Shown here: piece after piece, positions 26,422 through 36,841 of the stretch
How positions within the stretch are numbered: the first letter of the stretch is position 1
How the letters are laid out: every line of letters begins with the position of its first letter
Assembly: GCF_019801015.1 (NCBI RefSeq)
Contig: NZ_JAHVJZ010000011.1
Span: forward strand, 1-64,000
Direction: 5' to 3'
Origin: Marinobacter nauticus
GTDB taxonomy: Bacteria; Pseudomonadota; Gammaproteobacteria; Enterobacterales; Shewanellaceae
DNA length: 64,000 nucleotides
Notes under the pieces: generated by a model
The model's input: the letters and a program-made list of their open reading frames with translations, nothing else
What the model was told of the DNA's origin: nothing
Databases searched by the model: none
Translations under genes and position numbers: made by a program

Positions 26422-27012
26422 ATGAGAATGGATGATCAAGGTTTTTGGGCCCGGCTGTGGCGCAAGCCCCGTGCCGGCTGGCGGCTGGGCATCCCGCTGG
26501 GGGCGCTGCTGTTCTTCGTGATTGGCGCCATTGGCACCGTGGGCTTTAACGTCGTGATCCACGAAACCAGCAGCGATGAGTTCTGTGTGTCCTGCCATGG
26601 CCCGTCCAAGTTCGCGGCGGAAGAGTGGCCGGAACATACCCACTACAACACCGCTTCCGGTGTGCTGGTGACCTGTGCAGATTGCCATGTGGCGAAAGAG
26701 TTTGTGCCGAAAATGTGGCGCAAGATCCGGGCCATGAAAGAGGTGTATTACCAGACGCTGGGCACCTACAACACCCGCGAGAAGTTTGAGGCACACCGGC
26801 AGACCATGGCTGAGAGCGTGTGGGCGGAGATGCGGGAAACCGATTCTCGTGAATGCCGCAGTTGTCACAAGGTGGAGCTGATGGATTTCGCCCGACAGAA
26901 GAAGGCGGCCGCTTCGATGCATCAGCGCATGGATAAGATGGGCAAAACCTGCATCGACTGCCACCGATTCCTGGCCCATGATCGTCCGGCCAAACCGCAG
27001 CAGGGAGAATAA
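26422..27012 (+). CDS. NapC/NirT-family tetraheme cytochrome (CymA paralogue 2)
   Basis: 196 residues from ATG 26422 (AAGGG just before it; ATG 26428 is the alternative, and the earlier in-frame ATG 26383 sits in the feoAB terminator tail). One membrane anchor, then four hemes: CVSCH, CADCH, CRSCH, CIDCH. It shares with CymA the segments HVAKEFVPKMWRK and MHQRMDKMGKTCIDCH, so is a recent paralogue. Likely inner-membrane menaquinol oxidase with a different periplasmic partner. Four bases separate it from the next gene. Confidence 0.88.
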   Translation: MRMDDQGFWARLWRKPRAGWRLGIPLGALLFFVIGAIGTVGFNVVIHETSSDEFCVSCHGPSKFAAEEWPEHTHYNTASGVLVTCADCHVAKEFVPKMWRKIRAMKEVYYQTLGTYNTREKFEAHRQTMAESVWAEMRETDSRECRSCHKVELMDFARQKKAAASMHQRMDKMGKTCIDCHRFLAHDRPAKPQQGE

Positions 27013-27015
27013 AAG

Positions 27016-27600
27016 ATGGATCGACAAAATCGCGGTATCTGGCAGGTGCCAAAAAGCAAATGGCGCCTTGGCATTCCCCTTGGAGGCTTGTTGGCTCTGG
27101 CGCTGGGTGTGATTGGTTGGGTGGGCTTTGAAGCCTCACTGCACTGGAGCAGCACCGATGAGTTCTGCACCTCCTGCCATAATTCGCCGTCCGCCTGGGT
27201 GGCCGAGGAGTGGCACCAGACGGCGCACTTCAAAACCCCGTCCGGTGTGGCCGTGCATTGTCACGATTGCCACATTCCTAAGGAGTTCGTGGACAAAATC
27301 TGGGTGAAAGGCACCAGCGCTGTGCATCATATCTACACCCAGCTGACCGGCACCTACACCGACAAAGCCAGCTTCGAGGCCCGCCGGGAGATGCTGGCTC
27401 AGCGGGTCTGGGACAAGATGCGCGCCAACGATTCCCGGGAGTGTCGCAACTGCCATAAAGTGGAACGGATGGACCCCGCCGCGCAAAGCCCGACAGCCGC
27501 TCAGTTCCATGAGGTGTTGGCGGACGCGGACGGCGAGGTAACCTGCATCGATTGCCACGCCGGGATTGCCCATAATTTGCCCGGTTCTGCTGCACAATAA
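27016..27600 (+). CDS. NapC/NirT-family tetraheme cytochrome (CymA paralogue 3)
   Basis: 194 residues, membrane anchor at about residues 18-38, four hemes (CTSCH, CHDCH, CRNCH, CIDCH). It is more divergent from CymA than paralogue 2: the second motif is CHDCH in a HCHDCHIPKEFVDKIW context and the DKMGKT segment near the last heme is replaced by an acidic DADGEV stretch. AGGGAGAATAAAAG precedes the ATG. Cotranscribed with paralogue 2. A GC-rich stem without T-run follows at about 27622-27645. The redox partner is unknown. Confidence 0.87.
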   Translation: MDRQNRGIWQVPKSKWRLGIPLGGLLALALGVIGWVGFEASLHWSSTDEFCTSCHNSPSAWVAEEWHQTAHFKTPSGVAVHCHDCHIPKEFVDKIWVKGTSAVHHIYTQLTGTYTDKASFEARREMLAQRVWDKMRANDSRECRNCHKVERMDPAAQSPTAAQFHEVLADADGEVTCIDCHAGIAHNLPGSAAQ

Positions 27601-27732
27601 AGCGACTTCCGGGCCACTTCAGGGGGCGGTTCGTCGCCCCCTGCCTCAGCCACCGCATCTGACAGTTGCTACGCTTGGGAAGTTGTTGCAACATACCGCT
27701 TTTGATCGACCCCCAAGCCCAAGAGGATGCGC

Positions 27733-29403
27733 ATGAGCCAGCCGGACACCGAGGTTCGTCCCAGCAACTTTATCCGCAACATTATTGACGAGGATCTGGC
27801 CTCCGGGAAGCACACGTCCGTGCACACCCGTTTCCCGCCGGAGCCTAACGGTTACCTGCATATCGGTCATGCCAAGTCCATCTGTCTGAACTTTGGCATC
27901 GCCAAAGACTACCAGGGTCAGTGCAACCTGCGTTTCGATGACACCAACCCGGTGAAAGAGGACATCGAATACGTTGAGTCCATCAAGCGGGATGTCCAGT
28001 GGCTGGGCTTCCAGTGGGATGGCGAGGTGTGCTACTCCTCCGACTATTTCGACACCCTGTACGGTTACGCTGTTGAGCTGATCGAGAAAGGCCTGGCCTA
28101 CGTCGATGAGCTGAGCCCGGAAGCGATCCGCGAATACCGCGGCACCCTGAAAGAGCCGGGTAAGAACAGCCCGTACCGTGATCGCTCCGTTGAGGAGAAT
28201 CTGGCACTGTTCGAGAAGATGAAGAACGGTGAATTCCAGGAAGGCACCGCGTGTCTGCGTGCCAAGATCGACATGGCGTCCTCCTTTATGGTGATGCGTG
28301 ACCCGGTGCTGTACCGCATCAAGTTTGCTCATCACCACCAGACCGGCGACAAGTGGTGCATCTACCCGATGTACGATTTCACCCACTGCATCTCCGATGC
28401 GTTGGAAGGGATCACCCACTCCCTGTGTACCCTGGAGTTCCAGGACAACCGTCGCCTGTATGACTGGGTACTGGATAACATCACCATCGATTGCCAGCCT
28501 CGTCAGTACGAGTTCAGCCGCCTGAACCTGGAATACACCGTGATGTCCAAGCGCAAGCTGAACCAGCTGGTGGTGGACAAGCACGTTTCCGGTTGGGACG
28601 ACCCGCGTATGCCGACCATCTCCGGTCTGCGTCGTCGCGGCTACACGCCGGCGTCCATCCGTGAGTTCTGTAAGCGCATCGGCGTGACCAAGATGGATAA
28701 CTTCGTCGAGATGGGCATGCTGGAAGCCTGCATCCGCGATGACCTGAACCAGAACGCCCCCCGCGCGATGGCGGTACTGGATCCGGTGAAAGTGGTGCTG
28801 GAGAACTTCCCGGAAGATCGCGTGGACATGCTGAACATCGCCAATCACCCGTCCGATGAAGCGATGGGCAGCCGCGATGTGCCGTTCACCCGGGAAATCC
28901 TGATCGAAGCGGAAGATTTCCGTGAAGAAGCGAACAAGAAGTTCAAGCGTCTGGTGCTGGGCAAGAAGGTGCGTCTGCGTGGCGCCTATGTGGTGACCGC
29001 TGAGCGCGTTGAAAAAGACGCTGACGGCAACGTGACCACCATCTTCTGCTCCGTGGACCTGGACACCCTGGGTGTGGACCCGGCCGACGGCGTTAAGCCG
29101 AAGGGCGTAATCCACTGGGTATCCGCTTCCCATGGTGTGCCGGCGGAAGTGCGTCTGTATGACCGTCTGTTCAACGTCCCGAACCCGGGTGCCGGTGAAC
29201 TGGAAGAGACTCTGAACCCGGACTCTTTGTCCGTGGTCAGCAATGCGGTGGTAGAGCCGGCTCTGGCGAGCGCTGCCGTTGAGCAGGCGTTCCAGTTTGA
29301 GCGTACCGGCTACTTCAGTGCCGATAAGGACACCACCGCAGAGCGCCCGGTGTTCAACCGCACTGTGGGCCTGCGTGACTCCTGGGCGAAAATCGCTGAC
29401 TGA
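27733..29403 (+). CDS. glnS: Glutaminyl-tRNA synthetase
   Basis: 556 residues from ATG 27733 (AGAGG at good distance; ATG 27727 is too close). Class I synthetase with [15 protein letters not shown] (HIGH at 43-46) and the KMSKS equivalent MSKRK near 271, followed by the two C-terminal beta-barrel anticodon domains. It charges tRNA-Gln in the cytoplasm. Length matches the E. coli enzyme (554). Stands alone between terminators. Confidence 0.97.
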   Translation: MSQPDTEVRPSNFIRNIIDEDLASGKHTSVHTRFPPEPNGYLHIGHAKSICLNFGIAKDYQGQCNLRFDDTNPVKEDIEYVESIKRDVQWLGFQWDGEVCYSSDYFDTLYGYAVELIEKGLAYVDELSPEAIREYRGTLKEPGKNSPYRDRSVEENLALFEKMKNGEFQEGTACLRAKIDMASSFMVMRDPVLYRIKFAHHHQTGDKWCIYPMYDFTHCISDALEGITHSLCTLEFQDNRRLYDWVLDNITIDCQPRQYEFSRLNLEYTVMSKRKLNQLVVDKHVSGWDDPRMPTISGLRRRGYTPASIREFCKRIGVTKMDNFVEMGMLEACIRDDLNQNAPRAMAVLDPVKVVLENFPEDRVDMLNIANHPSDEAMGSRDVPFTREILIEAEDFREEANKKFKRLVLGKKVRLRGAYVVTAERVEKDADGNVTTIFCSVDLDTLGVDPADGVKPKGVIHWVSASHGVPAEVRLYDRLFNVPNPGAGELEETLNPDSLSVVSNAVVEPALASAAVEQAFQFERTGYFSADKDTTAERPVFNRTVGLRDSWAKIAD

Positions 29404-29420
29404 TCACCGTCAGTTTGAGA

Positions 29421-29445
29421 AAGGGGGCCTTCGGGCCCCTTTTTG
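29421..29445 (+). terminator. glnS terminator
   Basis: AGGGGGCC-TTCG-GGCCCCT stem followed by T5. Confidence 0.9.
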
Positions 29446-29464
29446 TTTGCGTCACACTTCAATA

Positions 29465-29492
29465 AAAAACGCCGGCATCTGCCGGCGTTTTT
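29465..29492 (-). terminator. fur terminator (bidirectional)
   Basis: ACGCCGGC-ATCT-GCCGGCGT with A6 before and T5 after; positioned to end fur, which stops at 29512. Confidence 0.85.
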
Positions 29493-29511
29493 GTGAAAGC
29501 GGGTAAACCCA

Positions 29512-29940
29512 TCAGTCGTTATGGTTGCACTCTTCGTTGGTGCAGTGGCCATACAGGTAGAGACTGTGGTTGGTCAGCTTGATGTTGTGCTTGAGGGCGA
29601 TTTCGTGCTGACGGCGCTCAATCACCTCGTCAGAGAACTCAATCACCTTACCACAGTCGAGGCAGACCAGATGGTCGTGGTGGTGCTGGCTGGCCAGCTC
29701 AAACACGGCCTTGCCGCTTTCAAAGTGGTGACGGGAAACGATTCCGGCATCGTCGAACTGGTTCAGTACGCGATACACGGTGGCCAGGCCAATCTCTTCG
29801 CCATGGTCCAGCAGCAGCTTATACAGCTCTTCTGCACTGATGTGCTGGTTCTCGGGGTTTTGAAGCAGCTCCAGAATCTTTACCCGCGGCAGGGTCACTT
29901 TAAGTCCGGCTTTTTTCAGGGCCTGATTTTCATCGGTCAT
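29512..29940 (-). CDS. fur: Fur, ferric uptake regulator
   Basis: 142 residues with the N-terminal winged helix ([29 protein letters not shown]) and the metal-binding [17 protein letters not shown] segment followed by the C-terminal CTNEEC. It represses iron uptake genes when loaded with Fe(II); its likely target in the window is feoAB through the box at 23885. ATG 29940 is the only sensible start. Monocistronic, convergent with glnS. Confidence 0.96.
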   Translation of the reverse strand: MTDENQALKKAGLKVTLPRVKILELLQNPENQHISAEELYKLLLDHGEEIGLATVYRVLNQFDDAGIVSRHHFESGKAVFELASQHHHDHLVCLDCGKVIEFSDEVIERRQHEIALKHNIKLTNHSLYLYGHCTNEECNHND

Positions 29941-30107
29941 GTTTATCTCGTCTGTCTACTGGGCCGTCTACCGCGGCGGTATTGAGTCATTATATGGAGC
30001 CGGGCGGAAACATTAAACCACTCTCTGCAGATGGTTTTAACGCTACGGGCTTGAAATGGCAAAAAAATAGCCGCAGCATGAGGAAAACTGGACGACGAAA
30101 TACAGGC

Positions 30108-30821
30108 ATGTACCAACGGATTGTTGTGTTAACCGGTGCGGGTATCTCCGCGGAATCCGGGATGAAAACCTTTCGCGCAGAGGACGGACTCTGGGAGTCT
30201 CATCGGGTCGAAGATGTGGCGACGCCGGAGGGCTATCGGAAAGATCCCGATCTGGTCAATCGGTTTTACAATCAGCGTTGGGAGCAACTGAACAACGGCA
30301 TTGAGCCGAATCCGGCCCATCGTGCCCTGGCCGAACTGGAAAAAGCGGTGGGCAAGGGCTTGCTGGTGATCACGCAGAACATTGATGATCTGCACGAGCG
30401 CGCCGGAAGTCGTCGGTTGCTGCATATGCATGGCGAACTGAACAAGGGCCGCTGTCCCCGCAGCCAGCAAGTCTTTCCGCTGCTGGAACCCTTCGGTGCG
30501 GAGAACCTTTGCACCTGCTGTGTGCCGGGCCAGATATTGCGGCCTCACGTGGTGTGGTTCGGTGAGATGCCTCTGGGGTTGGATCGCATCTATCGCGCGC
30601 TGGAGCAGTGCGAACTGTTTATCAGCATTGGCACGTCCGGAACGGTTTACCCCGCCGCAGGTTTTGTCGAAATGGCCAACCAGATGGGAGCAGACACGCT
30701 GGAGATCAATCTGGAACCGTCGGAAGTGCACAGCCAGTTTGGCCACCATCAGACCGGTAAGGCGGGTGATCTGGTGCCCAAACTGGTGGAGTGGCTGAAA
30801 GCGGGCAATCGCTTCAGCTGA
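30108..30821 (+). CDS. cobB: CobB, NAD-dependent protein deacylase (sirtuin)
   Basis: 237 residues from ATG 30108. Sirtuin motifs: [26 protein letters not shown], catalytic His in [16 protein letters not shown] and GTSGTVYPA. The Tyr and Arg spaced as in FYNQR (Y-N-Q-R) correspond to the acyl-binding pair of class III sirtuins, so desuccinylation as well as deacetylation is expected. The frame is open upstream to 29982, so a longer N terminus as in E. coli CobB cannot be excluded. Its 3' end overlaps convergent bioA by eight bases. Confidence 0.93.
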   Translation: MYQRIVVLTGAGISAESGMKTFRAEDGLWESHRVEDVATPEGYRKDPDLVNRFYNQRWEQLNNGIEPNPAHRALAELEKAVGKGLLVITQNIDDLHERAGSRRLLHMHGELNKGRCPRSQQVFPLLEPFGAENLCTCCVPGQILRPHVVWFGEMPLGLDRIYRALEQCELFISIGTSGTVYPAAGFVEMANQMGADTLEINLEPSEVHSQFGHHQTGKAGDLVPKLVEWLKAGNRFS

Positions 30822-32082
30822 GTGCTCTGTGGATGGCGCCGGTGAGCTGGCTCAGCTCTGCCGGCGTGATCAGATAGGGCGGCATGATGTAGACCAGCCT
30901 GCCAAACGGCCGAATCCAAACCCCGTCCGCCACAAACCGGCGCTGAATCGCCGCCACGTCCACCGGCTCTTTGGTTTCCACCACACCAATCGCACCAAAC
31001 ACCCGCACATCCGCCACGCCGTTCAGGGCCTTACAGGGGGCCAGCTCGGTTTTCAGCTGCGCTTCAATCGCGGCCACCTGCTTCTGCCAGTCGCCACTGG
31101 CCAACAAACCCAGGCTGGCTTCAGCCACTGCACAGGCCAGCGGGTTCCCCATAAACGTGGGCCCATGCATAAACACGCCGGCCTCCGAGGCGCACACCCC
31201 TTCGGCGATGGCGTCGGTCGCCAGGGTGGCGGCCAGAGTCATGGTGCCGCCAGTCAACGCCTTGCCCACACAGAGAATGTCCGGCACCACATTGGTGTGC
31301 TGGTAAGCGAACAGCTTACCGGTGCGGCCAAAGCCGGTGGCGATTTCGTCGAAGATCAGCACGATGCCGTGCCGGTCGCAGGCTGCACGCAGGGCATCCA
31401 GATACGCGGCGCCGTAGAAGCGCATGCCGCCGGCGCCCTGAACCATGGGCTCCAGAATCAACGCGGCGGTGGTGGCGCCATGTTCCGCCATCACCGCATC
31501 AATGGCCTCCCGGTCTTCGGGGTGCAGGGTTTGGCCCAGTCCGGTTTTGGGGCGGGGCAGAAAGTGCGCCTTGGGCAGGATGTCGCGAAACAGGCTGTGC
31601 ATGCCGTTGACCGGGTCACAGACGCTCATGGCGGCAAAGGTGTCACCGTGGTAGCCCCCCAGTACCGTCATCAGGCCGGTTTTGCCGGTCTGGCCAACTC
31701 CCTGCTGGTACTGCAGTGCCATCTTCAGGGCCACTTCGACCGACACCGAGCCGGAATCCGCCAGAAACAGCTTATTGAGGCTGGGGTGAGTCATCGACAG
31801 CAGTCGCTTGCCCAGCGCGGTAGCCGGCCCATGCGTCAGGCCACCAAACATCACGTGGCTCATGCGGTCCAGCTGGTCTTTCGCCGCCTGAACCAATACC
31901 GGGTGACTGTAGCCGTGAATGGTGGACCACCAGCTGCTCATGCCGTCGATCAGTCGCTCACCGCTCTCCAGTTCAATGTGAACCCCTTCTGCCCGGGCAA
32001 CCGGGTAGCAGGGCAGGGGATGGGTGGTGGAGGTGTAGGGGTGCCAAAGGTGGTCACGGTCGAACTGCAGGTCGGCTTTCAT
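30814..32082 (-). CDS. bioA: Adenosylmethionine-8-amino-7-oxononanoate aminotransferase
   Basis: 422 residues of the class III aminotransferase family with LWHPYTS at the N terminus, the [11 protein letters not shown] substrate region, [12 protein letters not shown] and the PLP lysine in VGKALTGGT. It makes 7,8-diaminopelargonate from KAPA using S-adenosylmethionine. Divergent from bioBFCD, the common gammaproteobacterial arrangement. ATG 32082. Confidence 0.96.
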   Translation of the reverse strand: MKADLQFDRDHLWHPYTSTTHPLPCYPVARAEGVHIELESGERLIDGMSSWWSTIHGYSHPVLVQAAKDQLDRMSHVMFGGLTHGPATALGKRLLSMTHPSLNKLFLADSGSVSVEVALKMALQYQQGVGQTGKTGLMTVLGGYHGDTFAAMSVCDPVNGMHSLFRDILPKAHFLPRPKTGLGQTLHPEDREAIDAVMAEHGATTAALILEPMVQGAGGMRFYGAAYLDALRAACDRHGIVLIFDEIATGFGRTGKLFAYQHTNVVPDILCVGKALTGGTMTLAATLATDAIAEGVCASEAGVFMHGPTFMGNPLACAVAEASLGLLASGDWQKQVAAIEAQLKTELAPCKALNGVADVRVFGAIGVVETKEPVDVAAIQRRFVADGVWIRPFGRLVYIMPPYLITPAELSQLTGAIHRALS

Positions 32083-32126
32083 TGATTAAAAAACATCCAT
32101 CGGTCAAGTTTGCTCGGTGGTCGGCG

Positions 32127-32154
32127 TTGACAGTCTACCCGCTCACCGTATCCT
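32127..32154 (+). promoter_or_regulatory. Sigma70-type promoter of bioBFCD
   Basis: Perfect -35 TTGACA (32127-32132), 16-bp spacer, -10 TATCCT (32149-32154), about 40 bases ahead of bioB in the bioA/bioB divergent region. I did not find a BirA operator palindrome by eye. Confidence 0.55.
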
Positions 32155-32192
32155 AGCCAACGATAACCGATGACTCAGATGGAACGCGTTTT

Positions 32193-33218
32193 ATGGCTAC
32201 GATTCGCCACGACTGGCAGCTGGAAGAGGTCCAGGCGCTGCTGGATAAACCCCTGAACGATCTCCTGTTTGAAGCCCAGTCCGTGCATCGTCAGCACTTT
32301 GACCCCAATGAAGTGCAGATATCCCGACTGCTCTCCATTAAAACCGGTGCCTGCCCGGAGGACTGCAAGTACTGTCCCCAGAGCGCCCGCTACCACACGG
32401 GTCTGGAAACCGAGCAGCTGTTGGAAGTGGAGAAGGTGCTGACCGAGGCCAAAGCCGCTCGGGAAGCCGGTGCCAGTCGCTTCTGCATGGGTGCCGCCTG
32501 GCGTAACCCCCGTGAGCGCGACATGCCCTATCTGCTGAAGATGGTGCGTGAAGTGAAATCCATGGGCATGGAGACCTGCATGACCCTGGGCATGCTCAGT
32601 GCGGACCAGGCCGAAGCGTTGGCGGAAGCCGGGCTGGATTACTACAACCACAATCTGGACACCTCACCGGAGTTCTACGGTGAGATCATCTCCACCCGCA
32701 GCTACGACGACCGCCTCAACACGCTGGATAACGTCCGCAAGGCGGGCATGAAGGTGTGCTCTGGCGGCATTCTGGGCATGGGTGAGCAGCAACGGGATCG
32801 CGCTGGCCTGTTGGCGCAGCTGGCCAATATGGACAAGCATCCGGAGAGCGTGCCGATCAATATGCTGGTGAAGGTCGCCGGTACGCCGATGGCAGAACAG
32901 GCGGATCTGGACCCCATCGAGTTTGTCCGTGCCATTGCCGCGGCCCGGATTATGATGCCGCAGTCCCATGTGCGCCTCTCGGCCGGTCGCGAGAACATGA
33001 CCGAAGAGCTGCAGGCGATGTGTTTCTTCGCCGGCGCCAACTCCATCTTCTACGGCTGCAAACTGCTGACCACCGCCAACCCGGAAGAGAACAGCGACAT
33101 GGCGCTGTTTGCCAAACTGGGCCTGCGTCCGGAAGCCGGTGCACCGGTGCATCTGGAAAAGATGGCTCCGGTGGTTCAGTCGCAGAAGGAAGACCTGTTC
33201 TACAATGCCGCCGATTAA
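32193..33218 (+). CDS. bioB: Biotin synthase
   Basis: 341 residues, radical SAM enzyme with the [11 protein letters not shown] cluster (CX3CX2C) and the [12 protein letters not shown] segment; later Cys and Arg residues for the [2Fe-2S] cluster are in SAGREN. It inserts sulfur into dethiobiotin. First gene of bioBFCD; overlaps bioF by 14 bases. Confidence 0.97.
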   Translation: MATIRHDWQLEEVQALLDKPLNDLLFEAQSVHRQHFDPNEVQISRLLSIKTGACPEDCKYCPQSARYHTGLETEQLLEVEKVLTEAKAAREAGASRFCMGAAWRNPRERDMPYLLKMVREVKSMGMETCMTLGMLSADQAEALAEAGLDYYNHNLDTSPEFYGEIISTRSYDDRLNTLDNVRKAGMKVCSGGILGMGEQQRDRAGLLAQLANMDKHPESVPINMLVKVAGTPMAEQADLDPIEFVRAIAAARIMMPQSHVRLSAGRENMTEELQAMCFFAGANSIFYGCKLLTTANPEENSDMALFAKLGLRPEAGAPVHLEKMAPVVQSQKEDLFYNAAD

Positions 33219-34335
33219 TCCGTTTTTGCGTCGAGCCCAGCAGGACCGAGTCCGGCGCGAATCGGAAGGACTCTGGCGTCAGCGTGTCTGCATCGAGGCG
33301 ATCGATGGCCGCACACTGGTGCATGAGGGGCGCACCTATCTGCAGTTTGCCAGTAACGACTACCTTGGCCTGGCACAAGGCGGTGGCAGCCCCACAGCAC
33401 AGGGCGCCGGCGCCTCACCACTGGTGACCGGCCATCACCGGGTCCACCAGACGCTGGAGCAGCGCTTGTGCGACCTGACCGGTTACGAGGCTGCGCTGCT
33501 GTTCAGCTCCGGCTTTGCCGCCAATTCTGCGCCGTTCTCGCTGCTGAAACAGGGGGATCGGGTGCTGGCGGACAAACTCAGCCATGCGTCGCTGGTTGAC
33601 GGCGCGCTGGCCAGCCCGGCCACGCTGCGCCGCTTCCCTCACAATGACATGAATACCCTGCATCGCTGGCTCAGCGATTCTGAGGCACCCACTCTGGTGA
33701 TCTCCGAATCGGTGTTCTCTATGGACGGCGATCAGGCGCCCATCGCGGACCTGGTGACGCTCTGCCGGACGCAGGGGGCACTGAGCTGGCTGGATGATGC
33801 TCATGGCTTCGGGGTGATTGGCGATGCCGGGCTGGGGGCGGTGGAGTACGCCCGGCCGGACCTGCTGACGCTCACCTTTGGCAAAGCCGTGGGCGCCCAG
33901 GGCGCGGCGCTGTTGGGCCCCGGATGGCTGATTGAGGCTCTGACCCAATCCGCCCGCCACTACATCTACTCCACGGCACTCAGTGTGGATCAGGCTCAGC
34001 GGGTGCTGCATCAGCTTGAGCGACTGGCCGACCCGGAGCGCCGGGCGCGGCTTTGGCGTAACGTCGCGCAATTCCGTCAGGCGGCCGATGCGGCCGGGTT
34101 GACACTCACCAACACCCAAAGCGCCATTGTGCCGGTGATCACCGGCGACAACGCCACCACGCTGCGGGTGGCACAACGGCTCAGGTCGGTGGGCCTTTGG
34201 GTACCGGCCATTCGTCCGCCTACCGTCCCTGCCGGGCAGGGACGACTGCGGGTGGTGCTGAATGCAGACCACACCCGCGATGACATCGCCCGTCTGGTTG
34301 CCGAGCTGAAGGCGGCCATGCAGGAGGCGGTATGA
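33205..34335 (+). CDS. bioF: 8-amino-7-oxononanoate synthase
   Basis: 376 residues from ATG 33205, inside the end of bioB; the longer frame from 33109 reads bioB out of frame. Alpha-oxoamine synthase features: NDYLGLA, the glycine-rich SSGFAAN, DDAHGFG, and the PLP lysine in TFGKAVG. Condenses pimeloyl-ACP with alanine. Shares ATGA with bioC. Confidence 0.95.
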   Translation: MPPINPFLRRAQQDRVRRESEGLWRQRVCIEAIDGRTLVHEGRTYLQFASNDYLGLAQGGGSPTAQGAGASPLVTGHHRVHQTLEQRLCDLTGYEAALLFSSGFAANSAPFSLLKQGDRVLADKLSHASLVDGALASPATLRRFPHNDMNTLHRWLSDSEAPTLVISESVFSMDGDQAPIADLVTLCRTQGALSWLDDAHGFGVIGDAGLGAVEYARPDLLTLTFGKAVGAQGAALLGPGWLIEALTQSARHYIYSTALSVDQAQRVLHQLERLADPERRARLWRNVAQFRQAADAAGLTLTNTQSAIVPVITGDNATTLRVAQRLRSVGLWVPAIRPPTVPAGQGRLRVVLNADHTRDDIARLVAELKAAMQEAV

Positions 34336-35075
34336 CGCTGGCGGTGGCGGAATGCTTTGGCCGCGCGGCGGCCTGTTACGATCAAAACGCGACGTTGCAG
34401 CGCCGTGCAGCAGATCGTCTGCTCGACCACGCCCACCCGCATACCGACCCTCAGAGCCGATGGCTCGATCTGGGCACCGGTACCGGCTACGTTGCCCGCG
34501 GGCTTAAGGCACCCCAGGTGCTGGCGCTGGACCTGGCCGAGCCCATGCTTAAGCAGGCGCGGGTGCAGGGCTCAGAGACGGTGGTCTGCGGTGACATTAC
34601 CCGCTTGCCGATTCAAACCGGCGCTGTGGATGGCATCACCGCCAACCTGGCGCTGCAGTGGTGCAATCCGCTGTCGGCGACGTTCTCTGAGTTGGCCCGG
34701 GCCACCCGGCCCGGCGGCAAGCTGCTGGCGACACTGCCGCTCGCCCACACCTTTCCTGAATTGCAGCCGCTGGTGGCCTCCGGGGCACTCGCCTGCAACC
34801 GCTTCAGCACCCTCACGCAGCTGTCCGAAGCCCTGCATGGCAGTGGATGGTCGGAGTTCCGCCTGCACGCGTTCACCGAAGTGGTGCATTTTGAGTCGGT
34901 GCGAGCCTTGCTGGCGCACTTTAAGGCCACCGGGGCACACCACAGCCAGAGTCGCCAGGCCGGGCTGAGAGGGCGGGCCTGGTGGCAGCAACTGAATCAA
35001 CAACTGAGCCAGTACGCCGATGACCAGGGCTATCCGCTGACCTGGGAGCTGGTGCTGGTGGAGGCCACACGATGA
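34332..35075 (+). CDS. bioC: Malonyl-ACP O-methyltransferase
   Basis: 247 residues with the SAM-binding motif LDLGTGTGYVARGL and the DLAEPMLKQAR acidic strand, as in BioC. It methylates malonyl-ACP to start pimelate synthesis by the fatty acid cycle, linking it to the fab genes at 52745-57120. ATG overlaps the bioF stop and its stop overlaps the bioD start (ATGA both times). Confidence 0.93.
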   Translation: MTLAVAECFGRAAACYDQNATLQRRAADRLLDHAHPHTDPQSRWLDLGTGTGYVARGLKAPQVLALDLAEPMLKQARVQGSETVVCGDITRLPIQTGAVDGITANLALQWCNPLSATFSELARATRPGGKLLATLPLAHTFPELQPLVASGALACNRFSTLTQLSEALHGSGWSEFRLHAFTEVVHFESVRALLAHFKATGAHHSQSRQAGLRGRAWWQQLNQQLSQYADDQGYPLTWELVLVEATR

Positions 35076-35752
35076 TCTACTTTGTTACCGGCACCGACAC
35101 CGAGGTGGGGAAAACCCGGGTTAGTGCGGGCTTGCTTGCTGCGGCGGCTCAGCAGGGGGCCAGCACGCTGGGACTTAAACCGATTGCCGCCGGTTGTGAA
35201 CCGAGCGGAGAAGGCTGGCGCAATGAGGACGCGCTTGCACTGATGGCGGCCAGCACCGTGGCGCTGCCTTACGATCAGGTGAATCCAATCGCACTGGCGC
35301 CAGCCATTGCCCCGCACATCGCTGCCAAAGAGGCCGGAGAGCGGATCACCCCGGCACGGCTGGCGGCCTCAATGCCCCGAGTCGCCATGGCGGATGCGGA
35401 CCTTTGTCTGGTGGAAGGGGCGGGGGGCTGGCGCTTGCCCATCGGTGACGGCATGACGCTGCCGGCCTGGGTCGCGCAGGAAGGCTGGCCGGTGATTCTG
35501 GTGGTGGGAATGAAACTGGGTTGCCTTAACCATGCGCTGCTCAGCGCGGAGGCAATTCGCTCGGACGGGTTGCACCTGGCTGGCTGGATTGCCAATCGCA
35601 TCGACCCCAATATGAGCCGGTATCAAGAAAACCTTGAGAGCCTGCAGGCGATGTTGGATGCGCCCCTGTTGGCCGAAGTGCCCTATCTGGAGCAGAGCAC
35701 GGCCGCCGATCATCTGACTGCGGCCGTACAACGCCTTACAACAACCGACTGA
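35072..35752 (+). CDS. bioD: Dethiobiotin synthetase
   Basis: 226 residues with Walker [13 protein letters not shown] at the N terminus, KPIAAGCE and the [11 protein letters not shown] motif of BioD. ATP-dependent carboxylation and ring closure of diaminopelargonate. Last gene of the biotin operon; its final 17 bases overlap the convergent pepE. Confidence 0.95.
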   Translation: MIYFVTGTDTEVGKTRVSAGLLAAAAQQGASTLGLKPIAAGCEPSGEGWRNEDALALMAASTVALPYDQVNPIALAPAIAPHIAAKEAGERITPARLAASMPRVAMADADLCLVEGAGGWRLPIGDGMTLPAWVAQEGWPVILVVGMKLGCLNHALLSAEAIRSDGLHLAGWIANRIDPNMSRYQENLESLQAMLDAPLLAEVPYLEQSTAADHLTAAVQRLTTTD

Positions 35753-36443
35753 GGTCTGCGCCAGGCTCGATGGTCTGTTTCTGGGTGCTGCCCTGGAACA
35801 GATACGCGTTCTTGTCGCCCATCAATACCAGCGCATCGCCCTGGCGTTTCAGGGCGGTGCCTTCCTGAATCCCCACCACCGGCATCAGCGGATCCACGCA
35901 GGTGAACTCCAGCAGTCGCTGCTCACGGGTTTCACCGTGGTGGCCTGGCGGGTGGTAGTCAATGTAGTGCGGGTTCAGCTGGAACGGCACCAGTCGCAGC
36001 GCTTCAAAGGTGGGAGGCTGGATGATCGGCATATCGTTGGTGGTGCGGATGCTGTCTCCGGCCACATTGGAGCCAGCGCTCCAGCCGATGTATTTCATCC
36101 CGTTGGCGACCTGCTCACGCAGGGCTTCCACCAGGTTGTGGTGGTAAAGCTCATGGAGCAGGTGGAACGTGTTACCGCCACCCACCAGCACGCCATCGTA
36201 CTCACCCAGCGCCAGAGCCGGATCACTCAGTTGATGAGCACTGTCCAACTGGCACTCAAGCGGCGCGAGGGCCTGAGCCACCTTCTCGTGATATTCGTCG
36301 TAACTGATGCTGACGCCGGCATAGGGGATAAAAAGCCATCGACTTCCGGGCTTTACCAGATCGGCCATCCATTTCAGGGCGTGCGTCAGGTAGGGCGTAT
36401 CGTCGGCTTTTGAGCTGCTGAGCAGCAACAGTGACAAACTCAT
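35736..36443 (-). CDS. pepE: PepE, alpha-aspartyl dipeptidase (peptidase S51)
   Basis: 235 residues from ATG 36443 (GGAGAACGCTC before it; the ORF opens 15 bases further upstream without a site). Serine nucleophile in GWSAGSN, with the [10 protein letters not shown] and [18 protein letters not shown] segments of the S51 family. Cytoplasmic dipeptidase for Asp-X peptides. Alone on its strand. Confidence 0.94.
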   Translation of the reverse strand: MSLSLLLLSSSKADDTPYLTHALKWMADLVKPGSRWLFIPYAGVSISYDEYHEKVAQALAPLECQLDSAHQLSDPALALGEYDGVLVGGGNTFHLLHELYHHNLVEALREQVANGMKYIGWSAGSNVAGDSIRTTNDMPIIQPPTFEALRLVPFQLNPHYIDYHPPGHHGETREQRLLEFTCVDPLMPVVGIQEGTALKRQGDALVLMGDKNAYLFQGSTQKQTIEPGADLSRLL

Positions 36444-36632
36444 GAGCGTTCTCCGCAACGTTTAATTTGCTGTTAGAAATCAACCATTAACGTCAGTTTA
36501 GCAAGTTGCGCCTGGGAGCGAAATAATGTGAGGGGACAGCGAGACCAGGGCCACATGCCAATGTGACCGGCTGAGAAGAACTGTTGGAGATAAAGATAGA
36601 TCATTTTCCTCTGTTAGATCCATATCTTGTGG

Positions 36633-36727
36633 TTGTTAACACCAAAAAGTGCCATATACTGAGAATCAACGTGGTACGGTCTCCCAAACCGAGTTAACAA
36701 AGCCGCCTCCCCAGGGCGGCTTTTTCT
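36633..36727 (+). ncRNA. Candidate small RNA (promoter, short transcript, terminator)
   Basis: A promoter TTGTTA (36633-36638), 16-bp spacer, TATACT (36655-36660), is followed about 40 bases later by a terminator stem GCCGCC/GGCGGC (36702-36720) with T5. The transcript would run from about 36667 to 36725, near 60 bases, with a small CGGT/ACCG hairpin in the middle. No reading frame with a ribosome site lies in it. Alternative: an attenuated leader of htpX, although htpX has its own promoter downstream. Confidence 0.45.
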
Positions 36728-36759
36728 TACGCCTCTATACGTTTCTTTACGTTTGCTGC

Positions 36760-36788
36760 CTTGAAAACCCTTCACCGGATCCCGATTA
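36760..36788 (+). promoter_or_regulatory. Sigma32 (heat-shock) promoter of htpX
   Basis: CTTGAAA (36760-36766), 14-bp spacer, CCCGATTA (36781-36788), a near-consensus RpoH promoter about 54 bases ahead of the htpX start. htpX is a classical heat-shock gene. Confidence 0.7.
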
Positions 36789-36841
36789 TTCTGCCATGGG
36801 CGCCCGGTAGCGGGCTCTCGACCATTACTAGGAGAATTAAA

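Noticed and set aside
27622-27645. Terminator after the NapC/NirT pair (AGGGGGCG/CGCCCCCT)
   Set aside because: Strong stem but no T-run on the plus strand; mentioned with the gene, not called as a terminator.
32083-32192. BirA operator in the bioA/bioB divergent region
   Set aside because: No convincing TTGTAAACC-type inverted repeat by eye; only the sigma70 promoter is reported.
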